A stretch of DNA of 64,000 bases from Sphaerisporangium aureirubrum (GTDB lineage Bacteria > Actinomycetota > Actinomycetes > Streptosporangiales > Streptosporangiaceae): the NCBI RefSeq assembly GCF_042658925.1, contig NZ_JBHSRF010000010.1, forward strand, positions 1 through 64,000. Reading direction: 5' to 3'. This document shows positions 24,869 through 32,710 of the stretch, one piece after another. Under the pieces are notes generated by a model. The model worked only from the letters and a program-made list of their open reading frames with translations, was not told the DNA's origin and did no database searches. Each line of letters opens with the position of its first letter. The stretch's first letter is position 1. Position numbers and translations under genes: made by a program.

Positions 24869-25393
24869 TCACTGCGCGAGGGAGATCACCTCGGCGGTCT
24901 TCAACCGGGCCAGGGCGTCCCCGGCGAGGGCCAGCTTGGAGCCCCGGATCCCGCTGCCGATGACCACCTCGGGACGCCTCGCGACCTCGGTGTCCACCAG
25001 CACCGGCCAGTCCTCGGGCAGGCCCAGCGGGGTGATGCCGCCGTACTCCATGCCGGACATCGCCACCGCGTCGTCCTGCGCGGCGAACGACGACTTCCTG
25101 GCGTCCAGGTGGCGGCGGATCACGCCGTTGACGTCGGCGCGCATCGTGGCGAGCACCATGACGGCGGCGTACCGCGTCTCGCCGCCCCGCTTGGCCGCGA
25201 CGATCACGCAGTTGGCCGAGTCGTCGAGCGCCACGCCGTACCGCTCGCAGAACGCCGCGGTGTCGGCCAGCGCCGGGTCGATCGGGGCCACCGACACCGC
25301 GTCGGCCATGGTCTCGAGTGCCCGGACGACAGGATCGGCGAGCAGGTCGCGGCGGTCCAGGGCGGGAACCCATTCGAGCGTGCCGAGGCTCAC
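24869..25393 (-). CDS. YbaK/ProX-type aminoacyl-tRNA deacylase
   Basis: A 174-aa YbaK-fold protein of the family that hydrolyses misacylated tRNAs such as Cys-tRNA(Pro) or Ala-tRNA(Pro). Motifs: NCVIVAAKRGGETRYAAVM with the conserved Lys, RKSSFAAQDDAVAMSGMEYGGITPLGLP, and a late VVIGSGIRGSKLALAG. GTG 25393 follows an AAGGAGGG site, and the preceding amine oxidase ends three bases upstream, so it is the last gene of a tight operon. The exact tRNA substrate cannot be read from sequence. Confidence 0.9.
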   Translation of the reverse strand: MSLGTLEWVPALDRRDLLADPVVRALETMADAVSVAPIDPALADTAAFCERYGVALDDSANCVIVAAKRGGETRYAAVMVLATMRADVNGVIRRHLDARKSSFAAQDDAVAMSGMEYGGITPLGLPEDWPVLVDTEVARRPEVVIGSGIRGSKLALAGDALARLKTAEVISLAQ

Positions 25394-25396
25394 GGG

Positions 25397-27097
25397 TCAT
25401 CCCTCCTTCAGTACACGGTGGTGCAGATCGGTCACCACCCTACGGGCCGATTCCAATGCCCCGGCCTGCCAGGCGATGAGATGGGTCAGCCAGTCGCCCG
25501 CGAAGTACACCCGCCCGGCCGGGCGCTGGAGCAGCGACAGGCCGCTGGTGGACGGCCAGCGCACCCACGCCCCCTCGATGTGCGGCTGCCTGCGCCACGC
25601 GACCGACACCGCGTCCAGCAGGTCACGGCGGTAGCGGGCGCCGTGCACCCGCGCGCCGTAGGCGAGGGCGCGGCGCAGGCGCTCGCGGTGCGGCATCGCG
25701 TCGTACGCCTCGGCGTTCGGGCCGGTGTTGTAGTAGCCCACCACCAGGCCGCGCTCGGTGTGGTAGTCGTGCGAGGGGTACCAGATGTGGCCGATGTCCA
25801 GGTCGGTCTCGGTGGCGCCGCCGTACACGCGGTCCTCCAGCTCCCACCAGCGGCGGCCGTACTCCAGGCCGATCTTGCCCGCCGACATGGGGACGGGCGT
25901 GGCGAGCGCCGAGCGGACGTCGGCGCCGAGGTTGGCGGGGATGCGGGCCATGACGTGCGGGGGGAGCGCGGCCACGCAGTAGTCGGCCTTCAGCGGGGCG
26001 CCGCCGTCGATCTCGACCTCCACGCCGCCCGGCCCGGTGGTGATCCTCGTCGCCCGGGTGCCGGTGCGGATGCGGGCGGCGCCCACCCGGCCCGCCAGGG
26101 CGCGGACGATGGCGTCCATGCCGCCGACCGGCTGGAACATCGGCATCGCCTGCTCGTAGCCGGCGTCCATGGTCAGCATGCGGCCGAGGCCCTGGCTGAG
26201 GACCTCGGCCAGCTCCGGCGGGCGGCCGAGCGCGGTGCCCGCCTTGATCCCGGGGTCGGATCCGTACCCTCTGCGGTCCCCGCCCGTGTAGGTCAGGGCG
26301 GGGCCGATCTCCCCGAAGTCGGATAAGAAGTCCAGCAGGAGTGCCTGGTCGGCCGGGGTGAGGCGGGCGTCCAGGGCGCCCGCGTCGGTGGCCTTGGCGA
26401 GCAGCTCGGAGATGTAGCCGTAGGCGTCCGCGCGGGCCGTGCGCATGCGGACCGGGGCGGTCATGCCGGAGGTGAGGACGTACGCGCTGGCGTTGCTGTT
26501 GACGAACACCTCCAGCGGGACGCCGAGCTCGCGGCAGTAGTCCAGCGTCACCATCCACTGCGCGATGCGCGCGGGACCGCTGTTGAAGTAGGTGCCGGGG
26601 CCGAACCGCACGAGACGCCTGTCCAGTGCGGCGGCCGACGCGGCCGGGGTGGCCGTTCCCGCCGGCCCGCTCGATCCGTCCGGGGAGGCCCCGCCCGCGC
26701 CGCGCGCCGTCCCCGTGTGCTCCCCGGCCAGCTCGGTGACCGTGTCGCCGCCGCGCAGCGTCATACTGCGCCCGCCCACCCGGTCCCGGGCCTCAAGCAC
26801 CACGCAGTCGTACCCGGCCTTGCCCAGCTCGTACGCGCACGCCAGCCCCGCCACCCCGGCGCCGAGCACCAGCACCCGCGCCGGACGGCCGCCGCGCAAC
26901 GTGAAGTCCGACCGGCCAGGAGGGACGTACGGCGCCGGGCCGGACGCGCCGCCGGTGCGGGGCAGCGGGTCGGTGGCCGGGCCGGGCGCCAGGCCGAGCA
27001 CCCCCATCGCGGCGTACATCGCGCCCGCGCCGCCGGCGGCGCCGATCCCGACGAGCAGCGAACGGCGCGTCAGCGCCCTCTTCGCGGAGTCCGCCAC
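25397..27097 (-). CDS. Tat-exported flavin monoamine oxidase
   Basis: A 566-aa FAD-dependent amine oxidase. The N-terminus is a twin-arginine signal (LTRRSLLVGIGAAGGAGAMY). The dinucleotide fold is VLVLGAGVAGLACAYELGKA followed by VLEARDRVGGRSMTL; later GMDAIVRALAGR and the C-terminal FAD contact RVYFAGDWLTHLIAWQAGALESA. These place it with monoamine and L-amino-acid oxidases (MAO/LAAO); products would be H2O2, ammonia and an aldehyde or keto acid outside the membrane. GTG 27097 is chosen since the Tat signal begins there, five bases after the dppA stop. The DppA peptidase upstream could supply amino acids, but this link is inferred. Confidence 0.9.
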   Translation of the reverse strand: MADSAKRALTRRSLLVGIGAAGGAGAMYAAMGVLGLAPGPATDPLPRTGGASGPAPYVPPGRSDFTLRGGRPARVLVLGAGVAGLACAYELGKAGYDCVVLEARDRVGGRSMTLRGGDTVTELAGEHTGTARGAGGASPDGSSGPAGTATPAASAAALDRRLVRFGPGTYFNSGPARIAQWMVTLDYCRELGVPLEVFVNSNASAYVLTSGMTAPVRMRTARADAYGYISELLAKATDAGALDARLTPADQALLLDFLSDFGEIGPALTYTGGDRRGYGSDPGIKAGTALGRPPELAEVLSQGLGRMLTMDAGYEQAMPMFQPVGGMDAIVRALAGRVGAARIRTGTRATRITTGPGGVEVEIDGGAPLKADYCVAALPPHVMARIPANLGADVRSALATPVPMSAGKIGLEYGRRWWELEDRVYGGATETDLDIGHIWYPSHDYHTERGLVVGYYNTGPNAEAYDAMPHRERLRRALAYGARVHGARYRRDLLDAVSVAWRRQPHIEGAWVRWPSTSGLSLLQRPAGRVYFAGDWLTHLIAWQAGALESARRVVTDLHHRVLKEG

Positions 27098-27102
27098 CCG
27101 CG

Positions 27103-27945
27103 TCAGCCGTACACGCCACTGCCGCAGGCCACCCGGCCCGCGATCATCGCGTAGACGCCCAGCAGGGCCATGATGTCCCGGAAGTCCTCCGTGGTGAACT
27201 CGATGTGCCGGGGGCCCGCCAGGCGGGTGCCGGGGATGAGGGAACATCCCGCCGCGATGGCCGTGGAGTTCCACTCCACGCCGAGCGTGAACGGCGACGG
27301 CACCACGTGCGGCCGGAAGTCGCTGAGCCGGTTCAGCGCCCGCGCGGCGGCCTCGCGGATCAGCGCCTGCGCGACGCCGGGCGGCAGCAGCTCGGCGGCG
27401 AACCGGTCGATGCCCTTCTTGACCGGCACGGTCTCGACGTCGCCCAGCAGGTCACGCGCCTCGTCGCACGCCGCCTCGTCCCCGGTGACCAGCGCCACCG
27501 GCACGCCGAGGAAGCCCGCGAACCCGGCGACCAGCCTGATCTCGCCGCAGACCTCGCCGTTGAGGTACACGTTCTGGATCTCTTTGCCCATCCAGGTGTG
27601 GTTGAGCACGCCGTGCTGGGTCCCGGCGCGGGCGTGGTAGCCGGTGAAACAGGCGGCGTCGAACTCGGCGGTGAGGCCCTGCGCCATGCGCATCGGCTTG
27701 CCCGGCCCACGGATCAGGGAGGCGCGGGCGTCCAGCAGGTCGACCCGGAGGTTCTTGGTGGAGCCGTGCGCGTCGTTGACCACCACGGCGGTCGCCCCCG
27801 CCTCGCCGGCGCCCGCGACCACGGCGTTGGCGTCGGCGGTCATCAGCTCGCAGCCGCGCTCGTAGCCCCGGCCGCCGGCGTGCATCTCCTCGGGGTCGGT
27901 GAGGCCGGTCACGCCCTCCATGTCCACCGACACGTACACCTTCAT
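27103..27945 (-). CDS. dppA: M55 D-aminopeptidase (DppA family)
   Basis: A 280-aa zinc peptidase of family M55, whose characterised member, B. subtilis DppA, is a self-compartmentalising D-aminopeptidase that releases N-terminal D-amino acids. Metal and catalytic motifs: VSVDMEGVTG, VVNDAHGSTKNL, CFTGYHARAGTQHGVLNHTW and LVTGDEAACDEA. GAGGGG lies just before the ATG. It sits third in a five-gene operon after a PP-loop ATPase gene (10-bp gap). A substrate derived from peptidoglycan (D-Ala-containing peptides) or from a D-amino-acid natural product is plausible. Confidence 0.93.
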   Translation of the reverse strand: MKVYVSVDMEGVTGLTDPEEMHAGGRGYERGCELMTADANAVVAGAGEAGATAVVVNDAHGSTKNLRVDLLDARASLIRGPGKPMRMAQGLTAEFDAACFTGYHARAGTQHGVLNHTWMGKEIQNVYLNGEVCGEIRLVAGFAGFLGVPVALVTGDEAACDEARDLLGDVETVPVKKGIDRFAAELLPPGVAQALIREAAARALNRLSDFRPHVVPSPFTLGVEWNSTAIAAGCSLIPGTRLAGPRHIEFTTEDFRDIMALLGVYAMIAGRVACGSGVYG

Positions 27946-27955
27946 CGCCGACCCC

Positions 27956-29194
27956 TCATCCCCGCAGGCCCCAGCTCTCCACCCGGTGACGGTCCGCGGC
28001 GTCCATGAAGCCGAACCGGTCCGCCATGACCGCTTCGATCCCTTTGCGCCACCGCTCGGGGATCTCCTCGACGGCCGGAGGGTAGCACCGCTCCAGCCAG
28101 CGCGTGGACTCGACCGTGGCCTTCAGGTGCTCGGCGGCCCTGGCGAACGGGGTCTTCTCGATGCCCGGCACGTGGGCGCAGCCGTACTCGATCATCTCCT
28201 GCCCGCCGTACGGCGGCGGCAGCTGCCACTTCCGCGCCACCGGACGGTCGGCCGTGATCTCCGTACGCAGCGGCCGCCGTTCGATCGCCGCCTGGATCAG
28301 CTCCTTGTACAGGCATTTCCCGCACCGCCCGCACGGCCCGCTGCCATCCCCCCGCAGGCACCAGCGTACCTGTTCCCGCAGGTCGGACCCGAGGGCGATC
28401 CGCATGGTCATCGCCTCACTGATGCCCCCCGCCGGGAGCACCAGCGGCATCCCCACGGCCGCGAACAGCCGCCCCCACTTCCCGTGCCCCGACCACATGG
28501 GATTGTCCGGCGTGAACCTGTGCAGATACCGCCCGCCGCCGAGCCACCGCGACCCGATCTCGTACCCCAGCGCCACCCCGCCGAGATCCAGCTCGTCCGC
28601 CGTCAGCAGCGCCCCCGCCAGCACCGCGTGATGCTCGGGATACCCCGGCCGCGGCTTGCGCAGCAGGAACTCCAGATCCGACCGGACGACCGTCACGTCC
28701 CGCCCGGTCTTGTGCGCCAGCCCCGCCAGCACGTCCGACCGGTAGTGCGTCCACCGGTTGGGCACCCGCGGATGCGGCACCCGCTGAAAGTGCACCAGCG
28801 GCGCCTCCGGCAACAACGCCGCCACCGCCACCGAGTCCGCTCCCCCGCTGTACGAGATCGCCAGCCGCTCCCCCGGCTCCCGCGCCGTCCCTCCCACGGG
28901 TCCCGCGTCGATCCCCCACCCGCTCCCGAGCGCCTCGGCCAGCTCCGCCGAGATCGCCCGGTCGAACACCACCCGCCCACGGGCCCACGGCGCCGCCACC
29001 GTCCACGCGGCCAGCGCCACAAGATCGGGATGCGGCTCCCCGCCGCCCGTCCCGTCCGGCAGCCGCACATGACAGGTGTCCGTCGCCAGCTCCACCGCCT
29101 GGCCGTCGGTCACGACCCCCTCGACCCCTTCGCCGTCGCCGAGCCGCAACCGCAGCCGCCACTGCGCGCCGTCCCGCGCCCACCCCAGTCTCAC
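27956..29194 (-). CDS. PP-loop ATP pyrophosphatase-like protein, function unknown
   Basis: A 412-aa protein. Its central part starts with SYSGGADSVAVAAL (residues about 114-127), the P-loop of the adenine nucleotide alpha-hydrolase fold used by QueC, TilS and asparagine synthetase. A late CGRCGKCLYKEL cluster recalls the zinc site of QueC-type enzymes. The middle carries conserved-looking YPEHHAVLAGALL, FTPDNPMWSGHGKWGRLF and GGISEAMTMRIAL. I recall a domain-of-unknown-function family of this kind in actinomycetes (DUF6395), but am not certain of the number. GTG 29194 overlaps the upstream stop by GTGA. It probably adenylates a carboxylate or carbonyl; substrate unknown. Confidence 0.75.
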   Translation of the reverse strand: MRLGWARDGAQWRLRLRLGDGEGVEGVVTDGQAVELATDTCHVRLPDGTGGGEPHPDLVALAAWTVAAPWARGRVVFDRAISAELAEALGSGWGIDAGPVGGTAREPGERLAISYSGGADSVAVAALLPEAPLVHFQRVPHPRVPNRWTHYRSDVLAGLAHKTGRDVTVVRSDLEFLLRKPRPGYPEHHAVLAGALLTADELDLGGVALGYEIGSRWLGGGRYLHRFTPDNPMWSGHGKWGRLFAAVGMPLVLPAGGISEAMTMRIALGSDLREQVRWCLRGDGSGPCGRCGKCLYKELIQAAIERRPLRTEITADRPVARKWQLPPPYGGQEMIEYGCAHVPGIEKTPFARAAEHLKATVESTRWLERCYPPAVEEIPERWRKGIEAVMADRFGFMDAADRHRVESWGLRG

Positions 29195-29556
29195 GAGACC
29201 CCCTGGGAACTGCGCCCGGTCTCGCCGTCCTCCCGCAGCCCGTCGAGCGCCTGCCAGATAAGGACCTCCGCCTGCAACAGGTGATCGACGGCCGACGCCG
29301 CCTCCGTGGCCAGCCGATGCGCGTCCTCGACCTTCGCCGCCAACCCCCCGGCGGGGGCGGGGGCCTTGGCCCTCCGCAACTGCTCGACCTCCCGCCGCAA
29401 CTCGGCGATCTCCCGTTTGAGCGCCTGCACCTCCCAGAGGGAGTCCCGCACATCCTGCCGATGCTCCGCCCGCGTGACGTACCGTCCGTCGAACCGCCCC
29501 AGCACGGCCCTCAGGATCCGCCGAGGCACCAGCACCCGCCACACAACCCGCGCCAT
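29191..29556 (-). CDS. Small coiled-coil protein, first gene of the operon
   Basis: A 121-aa protein with a basic start (MARVVWRVLVPRRILRAV) and a heptad-rich coiled coil over about residues 38-65 (VQALKREIAELRREVEQLRRA), then an Ala-rich helical part. It has no signal peptide or enzyme motif. Similar short proteins (a DUF6752-like family, from memory) occur beside PP-loop proteins in actinomycetes. It overlaps the PP-loop gene by 4 bp, so the two are probably co-translated and may form a complex. Confidence 0.7.
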   Translation of the reverse strand: MARVVWRVLVPRRILRAVLGRFDGRYVTRAEHRQDVRDSLWEVQALKREIAELRREVEQLRRAKAPAPAGGLAAKVEDAHRLATEAASAVDHLLQAEVLIWQALDGLREDGETGRSSQGVS

Positions 29557-29646
29557 GACCGGTCACCTTAGCGGAATCCATGATCTATCCCACAGATTCC
29601 GCCCGAACCGGCACGCGCACCTCTCGCCGCTCAAGTCGATTGACGC

Positions 29647-29676
29647 GCGCCGAATTCCACTATCAGCGCCGAATTC
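29647..29676 (+). repeat. Direct 11-bp repeat upstream of the coiled-coil/PP-loop operon
   Basis: GCGCCGAATTC occurs at 29647-29657 and 29666-29676, 19 bp apart, within an A/T-rich 174-bp spacer (29557-29730) that must contain the promoter of the minus-strand operon. The same core recurs once at 54509 ahead of the Cys-rich gene. Nearly two helical turns between copies would suit a tandem activator or repressor site. Confidence 0.35.
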
Positions 29677-29730
29677 GCAATTAAATCGCGGAGGCATTCA
29701 TAGCGCCTCGGACGAGGCACCCGGGCGCGG

Positions 29731-30066
29731 CTAGCCGGCCGGGGGCCGCCTCGCCGTCTCCGCCGTGATCCAGTTCAGGTAGTCCGCCAGGCCGCCCTCG
29801 ATGGGGACCGCCACGATCTCCGGAGTCGTGTACGAGTGCACGGCCTTCACCGCGTCGACGAGATCGTCCAGCCGCTCCGCGCCGGTCTTCATGAGGATGA
29901 GGAACTCGTCGTCCCGCTGGACCTCCCCCTCCCACCAGTAGACCGACCTGATCGGCCCGACGACCTGCGCACAGGCGGCCACCCGCCGGTGCACGACGGT
30001 CGTACAGATCGCTTCCGCTTCCTCACGGGTCCCCGTGGTCACATGGACCTCGAAATGCCGGGTCAT
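29731..30066 (-). CDS. cutA: CutA-family divalent-cation tolerance protein
   Basis: A 111-aa ferredoxin-like trimer-forming protein of the CutA1 family. Signature segments: VTTGTREEAEAICTTVVHRRVAACAQV, SVYWWEGEVQRDDEFLILMKT, and HSYTTPEIVAVPIEGGLADYLNWI. The name comes from copper sensitivity in E. coli; the molecular role is unsettled and could be signalling like PII proteins. It is divergent from a membrane-protein gene with a 65-bp gap and has no operon partner. Confidence 0.93.
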   Translation of the reverse strand: MTRHFEVHVTTGTREEAEAICTTVVHRRVAACAQVVGPIRSVYWWEGEVQRDDEFLILMKTGAERLDDLVDAVKAVHSYTTPEIVAVPIEGGLADYLNWITAETARRPPAG

Positions 30067-30131
30067 GCGATCAGCCTACGAGGCCTCCGCGTACGCGGGA
30101 CGGCGATCTCGCAGGCGTGGAGAATGCGGCA

Positions 30132-31157
30132 ATGGGGTCCATCGTCCTCGATCTCGCCGTCGGGCTGCTGGCCGGCTTCGTCGTGCTCTCGTTGCTGGTC
30201 AACGGGGTGGTTCTCGGGTACAGCTCGATACTGGCGCTGCGGGCGAGGTTCCTGTGGGCGTACCTCCGCGACCATCTCGGCGGCGGCGCCGATCGCGACG
30301 GGCGCACCTGGCACCCCAAGGGCATGTGGGGATTCCTGACCCACCTGGCCTTCGGCGCGGACAGCCGCCCGCGTTTCAACCCGCTGCCCGCCTCGTCCCC
30401 GCCGCCCCCGGGAGGGGAGGGTTCGCCCGGCACGGCCCTGACCGATCTGTTCTACGAGCGGCTGAGCACGATCGACCGCCCCAGGAACGGCCGCACGGGC
30501 ATCGAACGCATCGTCCCCGCTCAGTTCGCCGACGCCATGACGGAACTCGTCCACGGGCACGGCGGCCCGGAGCGGATGGTGGAGAAGCTGCGCGGGGACC
30601 GCAGTCCCTTCGCCACGACCATGGACACGATGTGGCAGCGAGCGAGCGGCGACGCCGAACGGTTCCACCACGGCATGGAGGAATGGTTCACCAGGCAGAT
30701 GCTGCTGCTGGAAGAACTGTTCCACCGATACCACAGACGCGCCACGTTGCTCACGGCCCTGTTCTTCACCCTGTTCTTCGCCGTCGACTCCCTGGAATAC
30801 GTCCAAGCGATCATCGACGACAACGCATTACGCGCCCAGCTCGCGGCCGACGGAGGAATCCCGCCCGCCACCCTCCAGCAGATATGCCGCGAAACCCCCA
30901 CCGACCCGGCCCTCTGCCTGGCCGAGTCCCTCCGCTCCCCCGCCGTGATCGACCTGTTCGCCCACTCCCCCATCCGAACCACCTTCGGCCCCGACCTCGC
31001 AACCTTCCACTGGTCCCCCACCACCTGGTGGACCCGCCTAACCACCCCCGGCCACCTCCCCGGCTACCTCCTGACCTTCGCCGCCCTCGCCATCGGCTCC
31101 ACGTTCTGGTGGAACGTGGTCCTCTCCCTCATCGGAATGCGCGCCGAAAAGAAGTGA
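30132..31157 (+). CDS. Membrane protein of unknown function with a conserved soluble loop
   Basis: A 341-aa protein. One N-terminal helix (VLDLAVGLLAGFVVLSLLV) is followed by a cytoplasmic-looking region of about 170 residues (RFLWAYLRDHLGGG, EWFTRQMLLLEELFHRYHRR), a second helix (ATLLTALFFTLFFAVDSLEY), an outside loop with two Cys (QICRETP, ALCLAES) and a last helix (YLLTFAALAIGSTFWWNVVLSLIGM). I do not recognise the function; the two loop cysteines could form a disulfide. ATG 30132 follows GTGGAG. The last third uses mostly C/A-rich codons, unlike its start. Confidence 0.75.
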   Translation: MGSIVLDLAVGLLAGFVVLSLLVNGVVLGYSSILALRARFLWAYLRDHLGGGADRDGRTWHPKGMWGFLTHLAFGADSRPRFNPLPASSPPPPGGEGSPGTALTDLFYERLSTIDRPRNGRTGIERIVPAQFADAMTELVHGHGGPERMVEKLRGDRSPFATTMDTMWQRASGDAERFHHGMEEWFTRQMLLLEELFHRYHRRATLLTALFFTLFFAVDSLEYVQAIIDDNALRAQLAADGGIPPATLQQICRETPTDPALCLAESLRSPAVIDLFAHSPIRTTFGPDLATFHWSPTTWWTRLTTPGHLPGYLLTFAALAIGSTFWWNVVLSLIGMRAEKK

Positions 31158-31162
31158 CCCCG

Positions 31163-31567
31163 CTATCCGGCCGTCAGCCCACCGTCAATGGAAAGGGCGG
31201 CCCCGGTGATGAACGCGGCCTCGTCCCCAAGCAGGAAGGCGACGAACGCGGCCACCTCCTCCTCCTTACCGGCGCGCCCGACCGGCATACGATCCAGAAA
31301 GTACTTCTTGGCCTCCGGATCCCGCGCCACCTCCCGCCACAACGGAGTGTCCACCAGCCCCGTCACCAGGGCGTTGACCCGGATCCCCTCCCGAGCCACA
31401 TCCAGCGCCGCGGACCGCGTGAGCCCCACAACACCATGTTTCGCCGCCGAATAAGCAGCCACCATGGGGTCCCCGTTCACCCCGGCCGTGGACGCGTTGT
31501 TGACGATGGAACCACCCCCCGAAGCCGCCATCGCCGGCGCGCACGAACCACTAAAGACACCACCCAT
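31163..31567 (-). pseudogene. 5'-truncated short-chain dehydrogenase gene
   Basis: The frame encodes only the second half of a classical SDR: the GVFSG-x-x-x-PAM segment, GGGSIVNNASTAG with catalytic Ser region, YSAAKHG with the Tyr-Lys pair, RVNALVTGLVDTP and the C-terminal DEAAFITGAALSIDGGLTAG. The nucleotide-binding TGxxxGIG half is missing; upstream of about 31567 the sequence is unrelated and lower in GC. Other in-frame starts further up give no SDR sequence. It was probably cut when the patch at 31.57-33.4 kb was inserted. A functional product is very unlikely. Confidence 0.75.
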
Positions 31568-31725
31568 AGTGATCAGGTCGCCGATAACCCACAAGACGAC
31601 ATTTTCACCCGCGCGTCCGCCTTCGGGCCCGCTCGCGATCCCGGCCCCGACGATCAACTGCTGTCCGCCGGGAGGACTCCCATGGCACCCGATGCGCTTC
31701 TCATTATCGGTTGGATTGTAATGGT

Positions 31726-31742
31726 ATTGACGGACCGTCAAT
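31726..31742. promoter_or_regulatory. Perfect 17-bp palindrome
   Basis: ATTGACGGACCGTCAAT has 8-bp perfect arms around one base. It lies 13 bp upstream of the -35 element of the promoter at 31756 and outside any supported gene. It looks like a TetR-type operator; no regulator gene is adjacent, so it may be an orphan left by the rearrangement that truncated the SDR gene. Confidence 0.5.
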
Positions 31743-31755
31743 TACTGGACACATA

Positions 31756-31784
31756 TTGTCATGGAAATTTTGGCATGATATAGG
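31756..31784 (+). promoter_or_regulatory. Sigma70-like promoter of the DUF6879 pair
   Basis: TTGTCA (31756-31761) and TATAGG (31779-31784) are 17 bp apart, in an A/T-rich stretch 35 bp upstream of the ATG at 31819. It is one of the best housekeeping-type matches in the window. Confidence 0.55.
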
Positions 31785-31818
31785 TGCGTTCAACCGGTCT
31801 GTCGTAGGCGAGGTAGCC

Positions 31819-32058
31819 ATGAGAGCTGTCAGGCGGCTAGGTAGCACTCCAAAAGAGCGTGGCGACACCACAGCCGTGAGCGGCTCGCCGGATATCCTTG
31901 AACTGGACGACGGGAGCTTCGCTGTCATCGGTACCGATATCACCGATCGGATCGGGATCCAACCCCTGCTCGATGCCAGATGCGCCGCCGATGAGCGGAT
32001 CGTGCGGATCTCCCGAGCTACTTTAATATCGGCAAAAAATGATATTCCGGACAGTTAG
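31819..32058 (+). CDS. Small protein paired with a DUF6879-type gene
   Basis: A 79-aa protein with the pattern GSTPKERGDTTAVSGSPDILEL, DDGSFAVIGTDIT and ADERIVRISRATLISAK. I recognise this short family from Streptosporangiales, where it directly precedes DUF6879 genes. The biochemical role is unknown. GAGG lies six bases before ATG 31819, and its TAG stop abuts the next ATG with no gap, so the two are translationally coupled. Codon use is less GC-rich than in surrounding genes, which suggests an accessory locus. Confidence 0.7.
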   Translation: MRAVRRLGSTPKERGDTTAVSGSPDILELDDGSFAVIGTDITDRIGIQPLLDARCAADERIVRISRATLISAKNDIPDS

Positions 32059-32640
32059 ATGATTCCACCTCAGTGGGCGACGGAAACCGGTGAACGACTG
32101 ACCATTGATGAGTTCGGCCGCCAGTTCTTGGCGGCGTGGTCGCGGATCGAGTGGCGATTTCTCAAGCTTGAATGCTGGCAGACATATAAAGAACCCGACG
32201 GTAACAAGTCTCAGGAGCTGTACCGCCAGGGTGAAATCGACCTGGCCATGGAGATTTTGGCAAAGGAAGCCGAAAGCGACCGGCCTCTTTACGATGACGT
32301 CAGGAGCCGGGGGATCGAATACTCGAGGATTCGTCTCGTTCAGGAGCCGCTGACTTCGTATCTGAGGTATGAGCTGCTGGCCTACCGGATCCGAGCGGAG
32401 CTCGGTGAGGTCATCGAGATCGTGCGCTGTGACAGTACGCTGCGCCTGCCCAACGAGGATCTGTTCGACTTCCTGATCTTCGACCGGCACACCGCACTGA
32501 TTCACGACTACGGTGACGCGGGGTCACAGTCGGGAGGCTGGCTGACCCGCGACCCCGGGGTACTCGCCTCCCTGGAGAGCAAAGCCGTCGGGTTGCGGCG
32601 GAGGGCCGTACCGTTGCCACAGTTCCTGGCCGCAGAGTGA
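32059..32640 (+). CDS. DUF6879-family protein
   Basis: A 193-aa protein. Features typical of the DUF6879 family: an N-terminal EFGRQFLAAWSRIEWRFLKLECWQTYKEP, a central SRGIEYSRIRLVQEPLTSYLRYEL, and LPNEDLFDFLIFDRHTALIHDYG near the end. Family members in Streptomyces and Streptosporangiales often sit next to XRE-type regulators and small DUF397-like proteins and are suspected to belong to a toxin-antitoxin-like or signalling module. No XRE gene is present here. It is the second gene of a two-gene unit with 31819-32058. Confidence 0.7.
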   Translation: MIPPQWATETGERLTIDEFGRQFLAAWSRIEWRFLKLECWQTYKEPDGNKSQELYRQGEIDLAMEILAKEAESDRPLYDDVRSRGIEYSRIRLVQEPLTSYLRYELLAYRIRAELGEVIEIVRCDSTLRLPNEDLFDFLIFDRHTALIHDYGDAGSQSGGWLTRDPGVLASLESKAVGLRRRAVPLPQFLAAE

Positions 32641-32710
32641 CGTCGAGATTATGCTCTGGTATGTGCTGTTCTTCCGGGTCGGTTCCTCGACGGTCATGTG
32701 ACTTCCCGAT

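Noticed and set aside
31682..31783. 33-codon ORF with a good ribosome site (GGGAGGA) in the low-GC patch
   Set aside because: No similarity recognised, and it overlaps the palindrome and promoter of the next operon; more likely regulatory DNA or a gene relic.
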